Shown here piece by piece: positions 57,347 to 64,000 of a DNA stretch of 64,000 nucleotides (positions within the stretch are counted from its first letter, which is position 1; every line of letters begins with the position of its first letter). Source of the DNA: Rhizophagus irregularis (taxonomy: Eukaryota; Glomeromycota; Glomeromycetes; Glomerales; Glomeraceae); the NCBI RefSeq assembly GCF_026210795.1, contig NC_089430.1, positions 1,178,001 through 1,242,000 on the forward strand. The letters run 5' to 3'. Under the pieces are notes generated by a model, which worked only from the letters and a program-made list of their open reading frames with translations, had not been told where the DNA came from and did not search any database. The translations under genes and the position numbers were made by a program.

Positions 57347-57733
57347 ATATTAAAGCTGTTGACCCAGGCGATGTGGCTCTTTTTTATATAGTTATATTGA
57401 GATTTAAAATATGTGTATATATGTACATTAAATATCACCAATTAACTTTATAAAACAATATTGCTAACTTAATTATGGATAACTTTCAATTACTAACAGT
57501 TACTTTGTGATAATTTTTGATAATTGACAGTATCCCAAATTATCATTATGATAATATTTGATAATCATCAATATCATGAAATAACTTGATGATAACTATC
57601 GATAATCATATCTGCAGATAACGCAGATAATTATTATTAATTATCATATTTTGTTAATTATCAGCATTTTACAGCGATAAATATCGATAAAGTGATATAT
57701 ATTGCTATATATCACCTGGAAAAATTTCCTAAT

Positions 57734-58299
57734 GTTATAAGATAACTCAAGCAATATTTTGTACAACGCTTTTCATCAATAATGATATAAAAAAATATTT
57801 GCAAAATGTTTTTTATATATTAAAACACTTAGAAAAAAACGTTTCGCAACGTTTTTTATCAATAATAATGTAAGAAAATGTTGCAGGATGTTTTTTTATA
57901 TTAAAACATTTAAAAAAACGTTTTGCAACATTTTTTATTAATAATAATATAAAAATATATTAAGAAACGTTTTTTTATATTAAAACACTTAGAAAAAAAT
58001 GTTTCGCAATGTTTTTTATCAATAATAATATAAGAAAATGTTGCGAAACGTTTTTTTATATTGAAACACTTAAAATTTTTTTATATTATTATTGATAAAA
58101 AACGTTGTGAAACGTTTTTTTTCTAAGTATAAACGTTTTTTTTTAAAGTGTTTTAGTATTTTAATATAAAAAATGTTTCACAACATTTTTTTATATTATT
58201 ATTGATAAAAAAGATAGAAAAACATTTTTTTTAATAACGCCAATAGATCGTTATAGATATAATAAAATCTTTCAGATTAAATTTTTTTTTCTAATAATA
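57734..58299. repeat. Inverted tandem repeats with AACGTTTCGCAACGTT motifs
   Basis: Units of ~105 bp with AAAACACTTAGAAAAAAACG, TTTCGCAACGTTTTT and ATCAATAATAATGTAAGAAA occur about four times in one direction. From about 58075 they occur in the opposite direction, so the block can fold back. Confidence 0.75.
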
Positions 58300-58307
58300 G
58301 GTATAAT

Positions 58308-58731
58308 TAGGGATGGCAACAGTCGGTCATGGTCAGTCATCGGTCGGTCATAACCGGTCAAGAACCTTTGACTGACCGACCGACCGTTTGACTGACCGGT
58401 CTGACCCACCGGTTAACCAACCGTTTGACCGACTGGTTAACCGATCCTGAAAACGTTTGCGAAACGTAATTTAATTGAAATACTTAATAAAAAATGTTTT
58501 CGCAACGTTTTCTATTAAAATAATTAAAAAAACGTTTGTGAAACATTTTTTTTATTAAATTACATTTCGCAAACGTTTTCAGGATCGGTTAAATGGTCGG
58601 TCAAATGGTCGGTTAACCGGTCGGTCAGACCGGTCGGTCAAACGGTCGGTCAGAGGTCTTTGACCGACCGATATCGGTCACGGTCATGACCGGTCATAAC
58701 CGGTTAATGACCGTGACCGTTGCCATCCCTA
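58308..58731. mobile_element. hAT-type MITE built of GGTCGGTCA repeats, 424 bp
   Basis: Ends TAGGGATGGCAAC and GTTGCCATCCCTA. Perfect 8-bp duplication GGTATAAT at 58300-58307 and 58732-58739. Both arms are filled with CGGTCGGTCA, ACCGGTTAACC and TTTGACCGACCG motifs in opposite orientation. In the centre, AACGTTTGCGAAACGT blocks resemble the flanking repeats. The whole element can form one long hairpin. Confidence 0.92.
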
Positions 58732-58739
58732 GGTATAAT

Positions 58740-59766
58740 ACGTGAGACAGATATTGTATAAATAAAAATTTCTAATAATGCCAATAGATAATGTAATAAA
58801 ATCTTTCAGAAATTTTTTCTAAATTTTTTCTAATAAAATTTTCTGATTTATTTTTTTAATGCCAATAGATCGCTATAGATCTCAGAAATTTTTTTTTTAA
58901 TTTTTTTTCTAATAATGGGTTTAATGCGTAAGATAATATTGTGTAAATAAAATTTTCCAATTTTTTTTTTTATAATAATGCCAATAGATCGCTATAGATC
59001 TTTCAGAATTTTTTTTTAAAATTTTTTTTTTCTAATAATAGGTATAGTACGTAAGACAATATTGTATAAATAAAATTTTCCAATTTTTTTTTTATAATAA
59101 TGCTAATAGATCGTTATAGATATAATAGGATATTTCAAAAATTTTTTCTAAATTTTTTTTTCTAATAACAATAGATCGTATAATAATAAATAAGGCAGAT
59201 ATTGTATAAATAAAACTTTCCAATTTTTTTTAATAATAGCAATAGATCGTTATGGATCTTTCGGAATTTTTTTTTGAATTTGTTTTTTCTAATAGGTTAA
59301 AATTTTCCGATTTTTTTTAATAATGCCAATAAACCTAACAAAATCTTACAGAAATTTTTTTTTAATTTTTTTTTCTAATAATAACAATAAATTGTATAAT
59401 ACATATAACTGATATTGTATAAATAAAATTCTCTGGTTTTTTTTTTAATAATGCCAATAGATTGTTATAAATATAATAAAATCTTTCAGAATTTTTTTTT
59501 AAAAATTTTTTTTTATAATACATAAGAATATTGTGTAAATAAAATTTTCTAATAATGCCAATAGATCATTATAAATATAACAAAATCTTTCAGAAATTTT
59601 TTCTAATTTTTTTCTAATAACAATAGATAGTATAATAATACATAAGGCAGATATTGTATAAATAAAATTTTCTGATTTTTTTTTTAATAATGTCAATAGT
59701 TCATTAAATATCTTTCAGAATTTTTTTTAAATTTTTTTCTAATCGTAACAATAGATTGATATACTG
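58740..59766. repeat. ~110-bp AT-rich tandem array
   Basis: About nine copies of a unit with AATGCCAATAGATCGTTATA, then ATCTTTCAGAAATTTTTTT, then TAATAATAGGTATAATACGT, then ATTGTATAAATAAAATTTTC. The hAT MITE sits in the GGTATAAT of the first unit. Confidence 0.85.
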
Positions 59767-59768
59767 TA

Positions 59769-60540
59769 CACTCCCCTACAAAAAGTATCCGACCACCCTA
59801 AAAATTAAAAAATCATAAAAAATTCAGTGGGCCCAACAATAAATTTATATTTATTTTAAAAGTTCAAGACATGAGACTTTTAAAAGTGTTTTTTTTAGCT
59901 TAATTATTAGTAAAAATTGGCGGAAATTTTTAATTTTAAAAATGGCAAAATTCTTAACTTTTTAACTAGAGCAGTTACGGCCAAACGAATGCCAGAAATC
60001 AATTCTTTGACTAAAAAATAGCTTATGTTTAAAAAATCAGAAAGGTTGGACTGGTAGTTGCCGAAAAATCCACCACTGAAGATCAGAATTTTTATATGTA
60101 AAAACGGTAAAATCTACGGTGTACCGTTTGAACGAAAAGTGCCAAAATTTCGAAAAATTGATTTTTCGAATTTTTGAATTTTAAAATCTCCTTATAAGGA
60201 GATTCTCCTTATAAGGAAAATCTCCTTTTATGGCAATGTAACGTTACACAAATGTCTAAATAAGGAAGTTGGTGTTACCAAATTTCCTTTTTGGACGTTT
60301 TGTGTAACGTAGATCTATCCTATAAAAGGAAAATTTCCTTATAAGGCGATTTTAAAAGTTCAAAATTTCGAAATTTCGAAATTTCAAAAAAAAATTACCA
60401 TAAAAGGAAATTTTTTTTTAGATTTTTGAAATTTCGAAATTTCGAAATTTTGAATTTGAAAATCGCCTTTTAAGGAAATTTTCCTTTTATGTAAGGGATC
60501 TACATTGCACAATATTTAATTTATAGTGCCAGCCAGAATT
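59769..60540. repeat. Mariner-like end and hairpin-rich segment
   Basis: After TA at 59767-59768 comes CACTCCCCTACAAAAAGTAT (continuing CCGACCACCC), which resembles Tc1/mariner terminal repeats. No opposite end was found. Further in, 60185-60500 is full of inverted motifs: CTCCTTATAAGGAG, CCTTATAAGGAAAATCTCC and AAATTTCGAAATTTCGAAAT. Confidence 0.5.
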
Positions 60541-62260
60541 ATAATCTCCTTATATGGAAATTTTGTTTAAAAATATTTTTTTAACAAATCTGGTGGCTAA
60601 ACTATTTACCCGAATTCCGAAATCATGTGTTAATATTTATTTTTACCAAAAATTGGAGTAATCCTGGCCGGATTTAAGAAAAATATTAATGTAACGTTAC
60701 ACAAATTTCCAAAAAAGGAAATTTTGCTTCTCGCAAAAAATTGGAAATTTGGTTTCACAAATACTCCAAAAAAGGAAATTTACATGTCGATCACTTAATT
60801 CCGGCCAGCATTATAAATTTTTTATATTCTTTATTAATTAAAAAAATTTAATTTTTTAACTTTTTAATTTTTTTTAATAATAATAATAATAATTATTATT
60901 ATTATTAGCATTATATTAATTTTTTAATTATGCAAAATAATTATCAATTTTACCAATGGCTGGTATCTTCTAATATTTGTATTTGAATAATACATATTTT
61001 TAATGAAGAAAAAGCAATATATGATAAAATTTATATTAATAAAATTTTTAATAATTTTTATTTTTTTTTGTTTTTTTATCAAATTTTCAATTATACAAAA
61101 TAAATATTTATATTTAAGTGATGTATTAAATATGTTTTTAATGAAAAGAAAACAATATATAATGAATTTATTTAATATTCTTTTTAATAAATTTTTTTAT
61201 AATTTTATATTTTTATTTTTTAATTTTTCTTAAAAAACTTTTTAACTTTTAACTTTTCTTAATAAACTTTTTAATTTTTTTGTTTTCTTTTATCAAATTA
61301 TTTTCAATTATACAAAATAATTATCAATTTTACTAATGGCTAGCATTTTCCAATATCTGTATTTAAGCGATATATTAATATTTTTAATGAAGAGAAAGCA
61401 ATATATGATAAAACTTATATAATATTCTTTTTAATAAATTTTTAATAATTTTTATATTTTTTTTAATAAACTTTTTTTATAAACTTTTAATAAAAATTTT
61501 AATTTTTTTTAATAAGCTTTTTAATTTTTTTTAATTTTTTTTGTTAATTTTTTTAACAAATTTTCAATTATACAAAATAATTATTACTGATTTTATTAAT
61601 AACTCAATATTTGTATTTAAGTGATATATTAAACATATTTTTAATGAAAAGAAAACAATATATAATAAACTTATTTAATATTCTTTTTAATAAAATTTTT
61701 TATAATTTTTATAGGAATATATTTTTTTTTCACTTGCAATATGTCACATCTTCCTTTTTTTTGGTAATTTTTATATATTAATTATGTTGATCATTTTGAT
61801 CATATAACTTTGTTAAGATTTCCCATTTTTTTAAAAAATCCTGGTGTGAAACCTTATGCACTTATTATGTACTATAAGAAACCTTATACTATTGTATTTT
61901 TAACCGCTCTGCAAGTTTTCTCAATATATCAAAAGAGATTTAAATTGTCATTTTGACTTTTATATGTAATATGTTATAGGAATCCTTATAAGAAATATGT
62001 ATACGGAAAGGATACGTTTTGTATACATTTTATGTATGTTTTTATAGATTCCGTATACAAATTCCATATATTTAATAAGCAATTCATTTTTGAACATTTT
62101 TTAAAAAAACTAATGTATACGAAAAAAATTAATCATGCAGAATGTATACGGAATTTTTAAACTTAAGATAATTTTACCTATCATAACACAAGATCACATG
62201 ATTGTTTATTGTTTTATTATGATACATTTTTTGTTTTTTATATAAACCCTTACTTGATCT
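60541..62260. repeat. Tandem ~250-bp AT-rich repeats
   Basis: Units sharing TTCAATTATACAAAATAATT, then CAATTTTACTAATGGCTAGC and AAGAAAGCAATATATGATAA start near 60928, 61082, 61308 and 61566, and again at 63429 and 63671/63833. Open frames inside are low-complexity and not genes. Confidence 0.7.
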
Positions 62261-62360
62261 TCTGATCTTCCTTTCTGTCTTTCCTTTCCTTTCTCTTTCT
62301 CTTATCTTATTTTTGTTATTTTTTCTAAATTTTTCTTCTTTCTTTGTCACCCCCTTTTAA
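62237..62360 (+). promoter_or_regulatory. Promoter-like TATA plus pyrimidine tract
   Basis: TTATATAAACCC at about 62238-62249 is followed by a long CT tract (CTTCCTTTCTGTCTTTCCTT). It resembles a fungal core promoter and pyrimidine-rich leader, but no convincing coding exon follows. Confidence 0.3.
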
Positions 62361-62649
62361 AAATAATTTTTTTTTTCGTACCTCACTTTAAAAAAAATTT
62401 TTTTTCGTCACTCTCCTTTGAAAAAAAATTTTTTTTTGTCGCTCCCTTAAAAAAAATTTTTTTCTTTTATTTCCACTCTTCTTTTTTTTGAAAAAAAATT
62501 TCTTCTTTCTATTTCCTTTTCCTTTTTATAAAAAAATTTTTATTTTTCTAACTTTGACGTCCTCCCTTTAAAAAAAAATTTTTTTTTAACTTTCCTAACT
62601 TCGTTATTCCTTTTTTTTAAAAAATATTTTTTTTGGTTTATTCTTTATT

Positions 62650-63115
62650 CCCCTTTCTTCTTTATTTATATTTAATTTCATAGGCCAGCAGATTTTTTTT
62701 GTGAGAATATTCAGTTTCTTTTTTTTTTGTAGATCAGTTTGGGAGTCCTTTTCTTTTTGTAGGATGATTCAGGATTTTTTTTTTTTTTAAGTCAGTTCAA
62801 ATTTTTTTGTTTTTTTGTATGTTAGGTTCAAATTCTTTTCTTTTTGTAGGTTGTTTCAGTTTTGTTGCTTTAGAGTCTTCTTTTTTTGTAGGTCAGTTTT
62901 GGATTTATTTTGTTGTTTTAGTTTCTTTTTTATCAGATGCTTCATAATTCTTTTCATTTATGTAGGTCAGACATTCTGGAGTTCTCTTTCTTTTTTTGTA
63001 GGAATGCTGACCTTTGGTGACTTGGACGATTGCAGATACTATATGAAGGGGGGGTTTTGTTTCCAATTAAGTTAGACGTTCTTATGTTTCTTTTTTTTGT
63101 TCTTTTAGGTTGTTT
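62650..63115 (+). repeat. Pyrimidine-rich array with repeated TTTTTGTAG sites
   Basis: Units of ~35-55 bp repeat a TTCTTTTTTTGTAG tract followed by RTCAGTTT or related sequence, about eight times (for example near 62733, 62761, 62848, 62902, 62964 and 63001). Each looks like a 3' splice site. Open frames here are Phe/Cys-rich by-products. Confidence 0.6.
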
Positions 63116-63676
63116 GATCCAAATGAACCTGGACTTATAGATAATTTAGGTTGCAATAGGTGGTTTTAATAAAGAGGGAATTTTCATAATGTATTTGTAC
63201 TTTGTTTATTTTTTATTTTTAATTTAATTTAATAAAGTGAAATTAGATTTATGTAAATACAATTATAGTAAACTGTAATACAAATAGTAAATTCAGTGAC
63301 CAAATCATATAAATTTCGTGATAAAATCAGTGATCAAATCATGTAAATTCCATATAAATCCCGTGCAAATTCCATATCCAAACCATATTTTTGGTGATAT
63401 GGAATTGTGCATTTTTCCGTATCCTATTCAAATTATTTTCAATTATACAAAATGATTATCAATTTTACTAATGGCTAGCATTTTCCAATATTTGTATTTA
63501 AATGATATATTAATGTTTTTAATAAAGAAAAAGCAATATATAATAAAACTTATATAATATTCTTTTTAAATAATTTTTTTATTTTTTTTAATAAATTATA
63601 ATAAACTTTTTTTATAAACTTTTTAATTTTTCTTAATGAACATTTTAATTTTTTTTTTTTATCAAATTTTCAATTA

Positions 63677-63831
63677 CAATCAACCCTTGTTATAACAAAC
63701 CCTAGATTCTAGACCTCAACTTCGCTATAAGGCTATAGTGAAGATTTTAAGAGATTTAATTAGTTAATTTATTATAACAAGGGAAATTTATTATAGTTGT
63801 CTGAAAAATTCACTATATCAAGGGTTGACTG
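63677..63831. mobile_element. pogo/Tigger-like MITE, 155 bp, TA duplication
   Basis: Ends CAATCAACCCTTGTTATA and, inverted, CAGTCAACCCTTGATATA, flanked by TA at 63675-63676 and 63832-63833. The same repeat unit without the insert (CAATTATACAAAATAATT) occurs elsewhere in the window, for example near 61308, showing the empty site directly. It is non-coding. Confidence 0.9.
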
Positions 63832-64000
63832 TATACAAAATAATTATCAATTTTACTAATAGCTAGCATTTTCCAATATCTGTATTTAAACGATATATTA
63901 ATGTTTTTAATGAAAAGAAAGCAATATATAATAAAACTTATATAATATTCTTTTTAAATAATTATTATATTTTTTTAATAAATTATAATAAACTTTTTTT

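Larger units (their letters stand above)
54775..57733. mobile_element. Large terminal-inverted-repeat element, ~2.95 kb
   Basis: The left end (from 54775) reads CATCAGGAAATTTTACAGG, then TGATATATAGCAATATATAT and CACTTTATCGATAT. The same sequence is found inverted at the right end (57670-57733, starting inversely CATTAGGAAATTTTTCCAGG). That gives about 55 bp of terminal inverted repeat. The interior holds short ATCGATA repeats, an iterated splice-like array (55140-55945) and a 20-bp minisatellite (56590-57300). No transposase was seen. Target duplication is not clear. Confidence 0.7.

Noticed and set aside
61003-61233. 76-codon ATG open frame
   Set aside because: Part of an AT-rich tandem repeat and not conserved as coding in the other repeat units.
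62815-63075. 86-codon Phe/Cys-rich frame
   Set aside because: Arises from the pyrimidine-rich TTTTTGTAG array. Starts at a non-ATG codon.
1-64000. tRNA or rRNA genes
   Set aside because: GC-richer islands were scanned for tRNA-like acceptor and T-loop motifs (GGTTCRA) and for conserved rRNA blocks. None was convincing by eye.

Overview
The window looks like nuclear DNA of an arbuscular mycorrhizal fungus, most likely Rhizophagus (Glomeromycotina). The sequence is very AT-rich. Introns are short (66-100 bp, GTAWGT/GTATDN...AG). The gene families are ones known to be hugely expanded in that genus: BTB-TLDc proteins and TKL-type kinases with an N-terminal Cys-pair module (WTSGN-D-DKFIQ-TQL). 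Almost everything else is transposon-derived or satellite DNA. The species call is inference from gene families, not from a marker gene.

Layout. 0-4.4 kb: empty AT-rich DNA with one orphan exon-like piece. 4.5-5.9 kb (-): a two-exon BTB-BACK-TLDc gene. 7.2-11.3 kb: a hAT-type MITE, a Cys-rich exon, a 1.16 kb inverted-repeat element and a 60-bp hairpin minisatellite. 11.6-15.9 kb (+): a kinase gene whose 5' half is an array of about 25 near-identical 100-bp introns separated by 3-nt 'micro-exons'. 17-23 kb: relics and MITEs. 24.5-28.4 kb (+): four tandem copies of a kinase N-terminal module, of which only the last runs into a full kinase domain. 31.7-33.1 kb (+) and 34.4-36.0 kb (-): two more kinases, the first with its catalytic Asp replaced by Asn.

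37.2-47.1 kb (-): a multi-exon host gene of unknown function carries an 8.3 kb Ty3/gypsy LTR retrotransposon in its last intron, on the same strand. The LTRs are 713 bp each, differ at 2 sites and are flanked by TTAA. The element encodes Gag, protease, RT/RNase H, integrase and an extra 205-aa ORF. Gag and Pol are joined by a textbook -1 frameshift signal (UUUAAAC, 8-nt spacer, stem-loop with pseudoknot potential). Pol itself has two single-base frame breaks inside RT and a stop-containing gap before integrase, so this copy is probably not autonomous.

49-64 kb: an orphan duplicate of a kinase 5' region; an intronless ORF of clearly higher GC with a TIR/SEFIR-like N-terminal domain and a C-terminal coiled coil (51.7-53.0 kb); a roughly 2.95 kb element with long terminal inverted repeats that contains a second iterated splice-like array and a 20-bp minisatellite; a hAT MITE made of GGTCGGTCA repeats; AT-rich tandem repeats; and a pogo-like MITE.

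Start codons for the fungal genes were chosen as ATG. Exon joins are inferred from GT-AG signals, phase and comparison between gene copies in the window. No searches were run.
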